Origin: Bicyclus anynana
Lineage: Eukaryota; Arthropoda; Insecta; Lepidoptera; Nymphalidae
Length of the DNA stretch: 64,000 nucleotides
Direction of reading: 5' to 3'
NCBI RefSeq assembly: GCF_947172395.1
Contig: NC_069087.1
Coordinates: forward strand, 434,001-498,000
The notes below the pieces were generated by a model. That model was not told the origin of the DNA and made no database searches. It saw only the letters and a list, made by a program, of their open reading frames with translations. The position numbers and the translations under genes are program-made. Shown here one piece after another: positions 23,087 to 34,026 of the stretch; position 1 is the first letter of the stretch; each line of letters opens with the position of its first letter.

Positions 23087-23508
23087 ATTAAGTTTTACAC
23101 GCGATTTATGTAGAAGTGAGGTGAGGATGTACTGTAAACTTTCTTTTGAGGAGATTTTTAGTGTTACATCACGCTCCACATGCATTCTGCATTCTTTATA
23201 TATTAATAGTAAATAAAAATATAACAACGATCTATTTTTTTAAATAAAAATTATATTCTGGCCTCACTTAAAAAGGAGCAACTTTCATTACTCTATTCCG
23301 TGTTTTCAATACGTGTCAGGTCCCGTACCAAAGGCGCGTAAAAAGCTTCGCTTTAAAAAACCATCCTCGCCGCTTCCATGTCCCTCCATTCTGTACGCTA
23401 AGTGCGCGAAAAAAATGTAATTTTTATGGGTAGGTTGTCTGTATAATTATTAATTTAAAACGCTCTAATGTAAAGCAATGACAGTTATATTGATGTTGAC
23501 CCAGTACT

Positions 23509-23659
23509 TAGGCCTAGCATGCGTCAACGACATTCTCCTGAAGAGAAGAAGAGATTCGACCAATAGCGACAGAGCAACAAAAGAAAGTGATATTTTCGAC
23601 TCTACGGCTATTGGTCAATATTTGTTTTGCTCGTGAGTTAAGTCGTGGTGCATACTGGT
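23509..23659. mobile_element. MITE related to 7342 and 10217 elements
   Basis: Left end TAGGCCTAGCATGCGTCAAC matches the 7342-7466 element terminus; the right end AAGTCGTGGTGCATACTGG is its diverged complement. The interior has CGACCAATAGCG and its inverted CGGCTATTGGTC, as in 10217-10349. Confidence 0.55.
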
Positions 23660-24221
23660 CATCTGTTAACACCATTAACCATTTTGTTCATTACCTACTG
23701 CAACAGATAGGTCTAGTGAAGGTACTATACTATACATTAAAGTATACGGTACTCATGGTCGTGCTCCCTCCACCCGTGCACCCGCGTCAGTGACAGTTTT
23801 ATCTATTGTATCATTATTATCTAGTTACGGCAAAATAAATTGGATTTGGTGATATCACAAATGAAAGAAAAAAGGTGTAACGTTATTGTGTAAGTGTTTT
23901 TTTTTTATAAATCAAACGTTTATACTTAAAAATCTTATCATTCAAAAAAAACATTAACCATTGTAAACTCTACTATGTATATATTTTTGTACGTGTTGTA
24001 ACTAAATAAAACGCATTTTTTTATATAATAAAGTGTTTATTTTCATAATATAAAAATATTGTATTGCAAAGTACAAAAATACTTGATACATGATATAATT
24101 CCATAAACATTGATTGAGCAATCGCTTCTAAAAAAATGCATATCTGGTAATACATACAAACGTTCTAGCAACCAGTCAATTCATAGACTCGTCGAACAAT
24201 CATTTCCCTATGCCTATAGTT

Positions 24222-24338
24222 TAGCCTACTACTCTGCGCGTTATCAACTGAGTTGTGATGCCATAAATGTCAATAATAGAAGGGGCAATGATTGATGGCC
24301 CGACGACTCAGTTGATAACCCTCCCAAATAGTAGGCTA
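24222..24338. mobile_element. Palindromic MITE-like element
   Basis: TAGCCTACTA at the left and TAGTAGGCTA at the right are inverted, and GTTATCAACTGAGT pairs with ACTCAGTTGATAAC inside. Total length is about 117 bp. No transposase is nearby. Confidence 0.55.
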
Positions 24339-24764
24339 TTCATTTCCACCGATACAATTTCATGTGCAGCACCAATATTGTTCTGAATGGAGAGACTATA
24401 CCTATTTAATACATAAAAATCTAAACATGACTATTACTGTTTAGACTATTGGCACAAAATATAATTATTTATTATCGAATCTCATACAGCTGGGCAGAGG
24501 AGCCCACGAGGGGATTTTGGATTTACTCGAGCGCCATAGATTATGTGGTTGTTTAGTTACACTAAAAATTGAGCATTTCCTAAATCTGTCGATTTGTGGG
24601 TAACTTTACGATATGCGAAAATGACCAAGTTTTTAATATAATATGACGATTTCAGCAAGATTTGAACTTGAACTGAAATTAAAAATATTATTTAACTTTT
24701 ACCGAACCATTTATTCTTATCATAAACAGCAGTGCATTGCTCTACTGGGACCAAACGATTATCG

Positions 24765-25210
24765 ATAGCCTATAGCTTTCCTCGATAAGTGAGCTATCTA
24801 ACACTGAAAGAATTTTTAAAATCGGACCAGTAGTTCCTGAGATTAGCGCGTTCAACCAAACAAACAAATGGACCTGGTGCTGGTCGATCGGTCATTGATA
24901 ACTGACGATAATCTGGTTAAAGTTGAAAAAGAAAAAGTATCAAAATACCTTGCTCACGAGATCACCGCCATGTGGAATGTTGAGTCAACTATAATTGTTC
25001 CGAATTCCGATAGTCGTTTAAGTCAATGGTATGAGAGTACCTACTATAGAATTATAGCGAAAAGTTTCGACACCTTATGAAGCTTTCGCTTCACAGTTGG
25101 ATTAAGGGTCAGATACAGAAGGCAGTGATTCTTATGACGGCACGCATTGTGAGGAGGTTCCTAACTCTGGGCACTCAAAATGTCCCGCAACGGGAGAGCT
25201 ATTTTATTTA
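24765..25210 (+). pseudogene. Degenerate retroelement 3' fragment with reverse-transcriptase-type tail
   Basis: The 5' part (24765-24868) is the shared RTE-like non-coding repeat. It is followed by an open stretch 24868-25080 with KYLAHEITAMWNVESTIIVP, and after the stop by LHSWIKGQIQKAVI and ARIVRRFLTLG in a continuing frame. These are typical of decayed C-terminal tails of lepidopteran non-LTR retroelements. It is broken by stops and lacks RT catalytic motifs. Confidence 0.6.
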
Positions 25211-26556
25211 TTGGTTTTAATAGTGTTTTGTATTATTAAGCATTGTCAAACAATAAAAAGAAAGATACATAAATGAGAAAAAAACCGCGACGCTCGAGTA
25301 ACACTAAAAAGTATAAACCGCAATCACTTTCTGCTTTATAATAAGCAGCGCAAGCTTGAGATATTATAACCTTAGCTAATATTTATTTACAGAATATTTT
25401 CCTGGGGTTACATACTCTACATGTACATTAACTATAAGTATTTATAGAATGTAGATAAGTCAAATAAATGTTTTATAAAGTTTTCGCACTCTTACATCGT
25501 TAATTCAAGCTTATAAAATACATATCTATCAAAAATGTAAAAAATATCTATAGAACACTTTGTGTTATAGTCATAGTCAATCACGTCCTAGAGAAATATT
25601 GTTGTTTTATACATTTTAATATTATTATTGAAAGTGTAAATGCGTTATATAGCCTTCCATTAAAATGCATTGGTTAATTATGTTAAGTTTACAGGTAAAT
25701 TACTTAATTATAGTTGACAGGCAGACTGCATGCTTGTTTTCTTTTATCTATAGATGTACTATAGAATAAATACATTAAACAGTATATTCAATTATAAGCT
25801 TATAATACTATACCACACAAAACAAATCAATATGTCATTTATAAACAATATTGAAGTGTGTTTTTAAGAAGTGTGAACTTTAAAAAAAAAATACTAAGTG
25901 TCTGTCTGCGAATTCTAAATTACTGTGTTGTATTAAAGCTATTTACACGATACTAAAACATAATCCAACTTTTTTTAAATATTTGTCTATCTGTTTGTCT
26001 GGGCTAAAAATTGGAACAGCTGAACGGATTATAATGGGACTTTCAGCGGCAGATAGAGGAGGAGCAACATATTTATCCCGTAAAATACATGTTTTCTGGG
26101 CATTTGTGAAAACGGAATTTCACGCGTACGTCCGCTAGTTGTATAATGAATGATAGCACCACTTCATGGATTTACTCGCGCAGCTTCCCTTATGAGGGAA
26201 TACGAGGATAAAATATAGCAGTGTCACTCACTGATAATGTAGCTTTCTATTGGTGAAAGAAAATTTCTAATCAGCCCAACAGTATTTGAGTTTATTCGTT
26301 ACACAATATTTCTTCTTTAAAATATTAGTATAGATATTGAATAAATATTTAATTTATTGTCTTTAAAATATAGTATGAATTATATGTGTAAAATAATAAT
26401 AATTATCTTAGTAACTAAAATGTACATTATTAACTTACATTACATTTTTTTTTATATTTTATGCATTTATTTATTTATACATAGATACTAGTGTAAATGT
26501 TGAAGATATTCCAATACAAGGTGTCGGGTTGGGGTCACAAGTCACATCGGTCGCAC

Positions 26557-29500
26557 CTACGTCTCGTAGAGTCCGGGGTGCAGGTAGAGGCGGTCGTTGA
26601 ACCCCCAGCGGTCCACGGACGAGGTCTGGATGTGGAAGTGCGCGTGCAGCTGCATGTCCACCAGCGTGAACAGCTTCTCCACGTGGCAGTCGTGCGCGCG
26701 CGCCGCGAACACGGCGCACAGCGTCTGGATGTACCAGCTGCCGGCCAGCCCGTCGCGGTACGACACGCTGCCCGGCAGCGTCGAGTGCGCGATGAGGATG
26801 TCGGAATACACGCGGTCGCGCGGCCGGCCCGGCGCCGGCTCGGGCGGCGGCGCGTGGCGCGGCGCGCGCGCCTGCCCGTCCGCCACCGCGCCGCCGCCCG
26901 CCCCGCCCGCGCCGCCCGCCCAGCCCGCGCGCGGCCGCGTCAGGTAGTCCTCGTTGGAGCCCCTGCACAGGTACACACTCATGACACGATGGCAGCAAGT
27001 GGTGGGTTGTACAGTACACGTCATAGATACGACAAGGATGACGAGCAATGACTTGTACATAGGCAAGAAAGCCGACCGGAAACGCCAAGTACTGCAAGAC
27101 TTCGAGCCTTGAGGTCTGTGGCACTGTGGGAGGCAGAGTAGGTTGTATATGTCGGCGAGTGACTTATTTGATAGGTTAACAAAATCAACGTTAATTATTG
27201 TGATAATATTAGAATCAGACTTTCATGTAATTAGGATTTAATTATTTACTGTCTAAATAAATAAGACTGTAAAAGGTTGATCACGCGACACTCGTTCATT
27301 AACAACGCGTCGGTACCCGCGTAAATAGCGCGTAACCGGTACGCTTGACATAGTGAGAGCACCCTGCCCCCACTGTAGTCTGCTAGTTGAGCAGATGAGT
27401 TGTAATCGAGTCTTTGAAATGGATAGTCGTTTTCCATTTGTTAAGCATAGTGAAATAGTGATAGAGATGTAGAAGTTAACTGTGCGCATTATACCGGAGT
27501 CCAGACTCGACGACTCGAGCATAGAACGTCTAACCACAGTCAACATTACGCTCATACATACTACTACTATACGCTCATACATGGTAAACTGCCGCCGCGG
27601 GATTTCGCCCGCGTGGTTCCCGTTGCCGTCGGAATACGGCAATGGAATATATAACAATATATATCCTATAGCCTTCCTCGATAAATGGGCTATCTAACAC
27701 TGAAAGCATTCTTCAAATCGGACCAGTAGTTCCTGAGATTAGTGCGTTCAATCAAACAAACCAACAAACTCTTCAGCTTTATAATATTAGTATAGATGGA
27801 AAGTTTAATAGTAAGTTCTTACTTTCTGCATATTTTAAAAGGGCCAGAATACAATGTCTGCCTTCTGAACAATTTTGGGCACTTACTGAAAGACAAGGTT
27901 TTGATTTTTGATTTGTTGGGAAATAAAACTAAAGGAACATTAGCAATGCAAAAACAATATTCAATTACTCGTATCATATGCAAGTAGACGCTAAGCAACT
28001 GTTTTTTGACATATTATGGATTTCGATGTAATACATACGTCATACATTTCTCTCGTATTGTTTTGTATACTCTAAATAATAATTTGACGTCTGCGCTTTG
28101 TCGACATTCCTAGGTAACACAGGGCACGCGCGCCACTCACCGGCACAGCTGGAAGATGAACACCTTGGGGATGTCGCGCAGCGCGGGGAAGTTCTTGTTG
28201 TTGAAGTGGTCCACGATCTCGGAGATGCGCACGAGCTTGCCGTCGTGGCAGCGGATCTCGTTGTCGCTGCTGCCGGTCAGCTCGTAGCCGTGCGACGACA
28301 CCACCACGAACACGCACTCCGTGTCCACGATCACGTCCTTGAGGAACTTCAGCGTGTCCAGGGTCTCCTGCGACACATTCGCGTTACATTTGACTGATGA
28401 CCGTACACGTACTCACTGTCACTGTCACAGGTGCGTACGGTACAAAACGATATAGTTTAGTTAATAATGTAACTTTTAGAGATGGTAGATCTTGAGTCAT
28501 TCAAATATAAAGTGTCATTTTTTTACATCTCCAAACGTTTAGATTTGGATAAAGTTGAGGAAAAAATATTACAAATTTCAAAAGCTGAGTTTGGTAGCCA
28601 AAATTTATAATAAGTTGACGGCCTCGGTGGCGCAGTGGTATGCGCGGTGGATTTACAAGATGGAGGTCCTACGTTCTAACCTCGGCTGGGCTGATTGAGA
28701 TGTTCTTAATTGGTCCAGGTCTGGCTGTTGGGAGGCTTCTATCGTGGCTAGTTACCATCCTACCGGCAAAGACGTACCGTCAAGCGATTTACCGTTCCAG
28801 TACGATGTCGTGTAGAAACCAAAAGGGGTGTGGAATACAACCTCCTCTTAAAAAGTTAGCCCGCTTCCATCTCAGATTGCATCATCGCTTACCATCGAGA
28901 GATCTGGCAATCAAGAAACAAACAAGAAAAACAAGGTTTTTGGACATAAACTTGTGCTGAAACATTACATCATGTCAGTACTCACGCTCCTGGTCAGGTC
29001 CTGGTAGGACAGCACCCTGAATCCCAGCTCAGTGAACAGGTACTTGAGGTTCTTGCAGTCCACGTCCACGCCGTAGCGGTAGGGCTCCATGTTGTTGGGG
29101 AACTCGATGTAGCTGAAGACCACGAGGAAGCCGCGGTTGCGGCCGCGCGTGCGGTAAAGCTTGATGTCTGCGAACACGCGCTAGCAATCACACTTACTCC
29201 AAAAATCTTAAATATAACCAATTTGAATTTCAAACAACTTACATCGCCCTGTCTATAATGAATCTCAGTTAGTTTCCTACTCCCCAGTTTCAAGTGTTTA
29301 ATCCTATCAATCAAGGCAAACTTGCAGCGAGCACAATGCTATAGTGTAATTTTTATTTTTATTCAGCATTATGAAACCACCGATGGTGATGCATGTGTCT
29401 GTAAAGCTAGTTTAAATTTTATATAATAAATAATCTTAATAACATTTGCTATTCGTAATGCCGCCTTGTATGCGGGCACGCACACACTGCCGCGTGTTTT

Positions 29501-31009
29501 TTATTGTAAGCACGCTCAAATTGATGTCGTTATTCGCAGGTTAAGCAAATGTATTTACTGTAGCTTACCACCACCATTGTATTCAGCAAATTTAGTTGAC
29601 TTCACAACATGGAATTGTGGAATTCTTGAAGGGTCTGGCATATCCTTGCTGGAAGGCAACGGTTCTGGCAATGGATCCAACACGGCTGGAAAAAACAAAT
29701 GTACATAAGAACTGAAAAGTGACTTATATTCCAAATTAACACTTTCAATATCACCCACTTGTATGATTTACCCACTTTTACTTGTTTCTCCAGTTTTCGA
29801 TTTTTTCTTCTTGTCACTCAAACTAACGTAATCGCTCTCGAGAGAATATTCACCTGCACAAAAAGTCACTTTAAATGAATTACATTTAGTATACAATGTG
29901 TTAAACAAAACAGTTAATGTGTGTTCTTTTATAATAAGAGAGATTAAAGGAAACAATCAGCTCTCCCTTTCCTACTTTAATCAATACTAATATTATAAAG
30001 AGGTAATGTGGGTGAAACCGCAGGGCGTCGTCTAGTATCACACTAATATTATAAAGGCGAAAGTTTGTGTGTAAGTATATTTGTTCCTCTTTTATGCTGC
30101 CGCTACTGAAGCGATTTGGCTGACATTTGGAATGGAAATAGATTTTAATCTGGATTAACATCCCGGAAAAACCCATGGTTCCCGCGGGATTTGTGAATAA
30201 CTGAATACCACGTGGACGAAGTCGCGAGCGTCCGCTTATAATACATAATGTGAAATTGTTAATAATTTTTAATTGTACAGTTTTTTAAAAGAGCAGGGCT
30301 ACTGTATTTCCTGTTTGCTCTTCTTGGCAGAATCAGTACACACTGACCAACTTGCATAAATTTGATTTACTAGATATTTACTAGTACTTGGCACAGGGTT
30401 CCTCGGCGACCGTATGTGCAGGGAGCTGTCAGGGTCCAGCTCTCGCACCAGGTCCCAGTAGCCGGCCTCAGAGAGTGCATCCACAAGATGACCAAAGGCA
30501 TCTGGGCCACGCCGCATCAAATCCATGTAGAGAAGCCGTTTGCGTGATCTAACATCTTTATTGGTGTCCTAAAAACAATAATTATGTAACAAGCTCAGTA
30601 TTTTACCATTATATTTAATAGTTGAGGGAATAAACAGACACAACAAAGAACACAATCACATGCTACATTGTGCTGCCCTGTACCAGTCAACCTGAGGTAT
30701 GTCAACTTGTTTTATGTAAATAATTGTAATTTTGTAACTAAAATAGTTTAAAATTTTGCAAATCCATTAGCTAATGAGCCTTACTAGGGCTGATTCACTA
30801 AACCAGCAATTGCTATGCCATTAGATCAGCAAGATTTGAAAATTCAGGCCATTAAATCAGCAAGAAAACTAACTTACCTTGTATGGCTCTATCATTTGCT
30901 CAGAAAATACACCTTTTTCATACAAAGAAGACACCATTAGGTCCAAATCAGTTTGTTCTACTAGAGAAATAAAGTTGCTTTGTATAGCCTTTCTGTGTTC
31001 CTCCTGCAT
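26557..31009 (-). CDS. Dronc: Dronc, CARD initiator caspase (complete CDS, seven coding exons)
   Basis: Exons 30878-31009, 30382-30568, 29776-29853, 29569-29685, 28986-29167, 28141-28367 and 26557-26962 join in phase to 442 residues, close to other lepidopteran Dronc proteins. Residues 1-90 form a CARD (MQEEHRKAIQ, GVFSEQMIEPYK, RRGPDAFGHLVDALSEAGY). A linker follows, then the p20 domain (RNRGFLVVFSYIEF) with catalytic His258 in SSHGYE and Cys307 in FQLCRG. The p10 domain is in the last exon (VYSDILIAHSTLPGSVSYRD, GSWYIQTLCAVF). Dronc is the insect caspase-9 counterpart, activated on the Dark/Apaf-1 apoptosome through its CARD. The active-site box is QLCRG rather than the common QACRG. A Gly/Ala/Pro-rich insert separates p20 and p10. 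Exons 1-4 are AT-rich, 5-7 GC-rich. An acceptor just before the ATG implies an upstream 5' UTR exon, not located. Confidence 0.93.
27590..27797 (+). repeat. RTE-like 3' end repeat in Dronc intron 6
   Basis: Contains CGTGGTTCCCGTTGCCGTCG, GCCTTCCTCGATAAATGGGC, ACCAGTAGTTCCTGAGATTA and the terminus TTTATAATATTAGTATAGAT. It is the most complete copy of this family here. Confidence 0.65.
28621..28894 (+). mobile_element. tRNA-derived SINE, third type, in Dronc intron 5
   Basis: Head GGCCTCGGTGGCGCAGTGGT with a decayed box B (TACGTTCTAACCTCGG). The body has AATTGGTCCAGGTCTGGCTG and ACCAAAAGGGGTGTGG, and it ends with TTAGCCCGCTTCC and CATCATCGCTTACCAT. Inverted copies are at 40338-40592 and 40138-40268. 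Confidence 0.7.
30037..30240 (+). repeat. Dispersed repeat, CACACTAATATTATAAAG type
   Basis: Contains CACACTAATATTATAAAGGC, GAAGCGATTTGGCTGACATT, TTTGGAATGGAAATAGATTT and CCCGCGGGATTTGTGAATAA. It matches 7910-8050 and the inverse of 44752-44972. It lies in Dronc intron 2. Confidence 0.65.
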
Positions 31010-31190
31010 GATGGAACCTGTATATACAAAGTACTTATATATTATATAGACTTATATTTTATATAGGCTAAATAGGTATCACTTACTGTGGTAAAATAAT
31101 AATATATTCCAATGAATTCAGAACCTCCACTTTCTTTTTGAAGTCAGTTAAAAACAAATATCAAAACATACAATAAAATAGCCCAGTCTC

Positions 31191-31500
31191 AGTCGTGATA
31201 GCCCAGTGGATATGACCTCTGCTTCCAATTCCGGAGGGTGTGGGTTCGAATCTGGTCTGCGGCATGCACCTCCAACTTTTCAGTTGTGTGCATTTTAAGA
31301 AATTAAATATCACATGTCTCAATCGGTGAAGGAAAACATCGTGAGAAAAACTGCATACCAGAGAATTATCTTAATTCTCTGCGTGTGTGAAGTCTGCCAA
31401 TCGGCATTGGGCCAGCGTGGTGGAGAATTGGCCTTATCCCTCTCATTCTGAGAGGAGACTCGAGCTCAGCAGTGAGCCGAATATGGGTTGATGACGACAA
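31191..31500 (+). mobile_element. tRNA-derived SINE, copy 2 of 3
   Basis: Same family and strand as 881-1193: TAGCCCAGTGGATATGACC, GTGGGTTCGAATCTGG, CACCTCCAACTTTTCAGTTG, ending ATATGGGTTGATGACGACAA. It differs from copy 1 only by scattered substitutions. Confidence 0.85.
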
Positions 31501-32230
31501 TAAAATATAACAAAGCCATTATTATCAGCCCATTTGGTGAGAACCCCTTTCATAAAGGAAAGGTAATTTGGAGTGTGATAGTGTAGTAACCAAGTAACTA
31601 GCAGCCCATAACTCTATTTGTGTGAAATTTTCACAAAAACCACAAGAACCATGGATTTTTCTAAAATAAAAAGTAAACTGTTCTGCTGTATGCTTAACTT
31701 AGCTACACTCCAGAAGTTTCGAAGTACTTTTTTTATAGTCAAAACATATCACTCTAAGTCCGCAAGCACGCAGCAGCAGTCACGTTGGAGCAGCAAAGTT
31801 AGGCTATTCTCCACAGCGCGCTCATATAAGAGAGGAAGCTTGGTAGCGGCAGTTAGTGGGTGTGGGACATTCAAAAATCTGCTGATGACGATGAATCATT
31901 GTTTATTGAAACCACAAACAACCTACTTGGGTATTAATTCAATTTTAAAGTTTTGTGGTTTTAATTTAGCAACACCACTATAACAAAATAAAACACTAAA
32001 GGGAATTTACTAATCTGAGTTTTAAAATCGAGCTCTAAAATTACTTACGTTTAATGTAGTTTTCTAACAAATAAATCCAATATTAGGTTAAACTAAGTAC
32101 AACTCATAAAAAATTTCTTTCTCGGATAATATAGTCTTTGAATGTTTAAATTTCTATTTGTTTACAATTTTATTTTACACAATGAAATGGATGAGTAAAT
32201 ATTTATTCGATGTCGTTTTTTTTTATACTA

Positions 32231-32306
32231 ACGTCAAACGTCACGTCACTTTGCGTCAAAGTCAAACCAATACCAAAGAGCGTCAAACTTTAATCAATGG
32301 TCAAAC
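32231..32306 (-). promoter_or_regulatory. GTCAA/TGACG cluster upstream of Dronc
   Basis: Six GTCAA or GTCAC words lie within 76 bp (ACGTCAAACGTCACGTCACT and following), about 1.2 kb upstream of the Dronc ATG. With an upstream 5' UTR exon implied, this could be near the transcription start. Inferred. Confidence 0.3.
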
Positions 32307-32499
32307 CTTTAACAATTTAAATGAAGGTTTTTTACAAAATATTCTTTTTTAACTTGTATTTTAGTCGAGTACGTACAATATTTGGGCGGGAAATCTCGAC
32401 TAAAATACTAAAGTTGACCGAAATAGGCGCTTTGCACCGATTAAAGGAGTCAGGCCTAATTCGGATCCATTCGGACATAGAGGAATGAGAAAATGGAGA

Positions 32500-32983
32500 T
32501 GCATCGCGATCCGCGTGCGCAAATTCACGAACAAAATTGTCTGTCGTTTTTTTGAGGGGGACGAGGTAAACTCACACATCGAAAATATTTAACACCAATA
32601 AAAATATTCTATGTCCTTACACTACACACAATAATAAATTTTACTCGCATTACACACACGCTTAATTTTTATTTTTATTTTCGATTACTGATCGATGTTT
32701 GGCTGTTTCGTCAAAAGAATCGATTCTTTTTATAATTTTTTTTTTTTGTTTTTATTAGAAATTTGATAAAATTAAGAGTTAAATACTTTCAAATGAAACA
32801 TTATGCCATTTAACTGCACAAACCGGCATTTTTAGGGAGCTCTTTACACGACGAAAACGATTACAACAATGAAACATCGATTCTATAGAAACAGTTTTTA
32901 AAAACACGTTAGATCATAGATTTTTGATCTTTGCCAGAGGGTAACGGTTACCGAGTCAGGTCCTGTTATTCAAATGGTCTAAG
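32500..32983 (+). repeat. Diverged, rearranged relative of the hAT-like MITE
   Basis: ACAAAATTGTCTGTCG (32530) and CTCTTTACACGACGAAAACG, ATGAAACATCGATTCTATAG, AGGTCCTG and the terminus AATGGTCTAAG (to 32983) match the MITEs at 57787-58097 and 60605-60923, but with an extra insert and no clear 5' terminus. Confidence 0.5.
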
Positions 32984-33066
32984 AAGTGGTGGGGTGTTTA
33001 CATTATCATAATTTTTGAATTCGTTAAAATCCCACAGACCACAGTTAAAATAAAATTGGTAACACT

Positions 33067-33085
33067 GGGGCCTAATTGTCTAACG
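33067..33085 (+). repeat. 19-bp inverted repeat, left end
   Basis: GGGGCCTAATTGTCTAACG is the exact reverse complement of 43027-43045, 10.0 kb to the right. The two may be terminal inverted repeats of one old DNA element into which the BEL element inserted, or ends of two MITEs. No target duplication is visible at the outer edges. Confidence 0.5.
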
Positions 33086-33805
33086 GAGTTCATTGATCGT
33101 AAAGTTCATACGATCGGCTACGATCAACGATCAATCGTAACTTTACATTGGTATTGTCTAATTTAGTTCATTATATGAAGACCGGATGGTGAACGATGAA
33201 CTGAAATCATTCATGAAGATTGCGTATTGTTTATGCAAAACGATAGTGAAACTATCGTTAATAATATTATCAAATTTAAGTCAAACTCCATAATAATGCA
33301 TATATTTTAACAAAGTTTTATGTCTTTTGTTTAAAACATTAAAGAAGCATTAAATTTCACGAAAAATATCTACTATTGAAGAAAATAGCGTGAGAAAATG
33401 GTACATGCAACTCAAGTAACAAAACGCAATTAACGAATTTAACCAAGGGCTATTTGGACTATTTGGTAATCTCCCTGTTGTCTGTGTAGGCTAGTGTCAA
33501 AATAATGGGGTATCCTATTAGTCTGTGGTGAAACATAGCATATTAATAACCTGTGGATTACAAATTTCAATTTATCAAAACAAATTTTTATTTTTCAGGT
33601 TTTAAAGAGAATTTAGATATTGAGCAAAGTTTTACTAAATTATAGTGATCTTAGGAGCAAAGTTTACTTCGTTTGTGTTATTGTTAATCAAAAATATAAA
33701 AGTAAACAAAAAAGAAAACTACCTCTATCTATATAATTTTGTCGATGTCCATTTCTTAAGAAGTTTCTCATTAAAACAACCCTTATATAACTCAGGCAAG
33801 GCAGG

Positions 33806-33999
33806 TGTTTAGATATGATGGAACTTGGAATTAGAATAAAATTCTCGTGCAAATCTTTAAACATAAACGTGTATTCCTCAAGGTGAAAAATTAAAAGTGA
33901 AGTTTACATTACAAAGGTTATAATTATCACTGACAACTGACATATGACGTTTATTTATTTTTTAAGTTTTAAGTGTTACCCTATTAGTAAAAATGAACA
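33806..33999 (-). repeat. BEL/Pao 3' LTR
   Basis: 194 bp, identical by eye to 39453-39646. In element orientation it starts TGTTCATTTTTACTAATAGG and ends ATATCTAAACA, so TG...CA ends are kept. It carries TGACAACTGACATATGACG, like the promoter word clusters elsewhere. Confidence 0.95.
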
Positions 34000-34026
34000 T
34001 GCCCCCGCACGTTGGAAGCTTGCCTT

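Larger units (their letters stand above)
23087..26556. other. Convergent intergenic region CNPPD1-Dronc
   Basis: No intact gene is seen. It holds the CNPPD1 3' UTR, a MITE (23509-23659), a palindromic element (24222-24338), RTE-like repeat and degenerate retroelement coding (24765-25210), other repeat pieces at about 25985-26140, and Dronc 3' sequence with AATAAA on the minus strand near 26466. Confidence 0.5.
31010..33805. other. Dronc upstream and repeat-rich region
   Basis: No coding gene is supported. It contains the SINE at 31191-31500, a GTCAA cluster (32231-32306) that may belong to the Dronc promoter, a diverged hAT-like MITE relative ending at 32983, and a 19-bp inverted-repeat end at 33067. 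The open frame 31618-31983 has no recognisable similarity. Confidence 0.5.

Noticed and set aside
24868..25080. 70-codon plus frame as a new gene
   Set aside because: It joins in frame past its stop to a typical retroelement tail and begins inside a shared repeat, so it is a decayed retroelement.
31618..31983. 121-codon plus frame upstream of Dronc
   Set aside because: No similarity, no splice context, surrounded by repeats; treated as chance.
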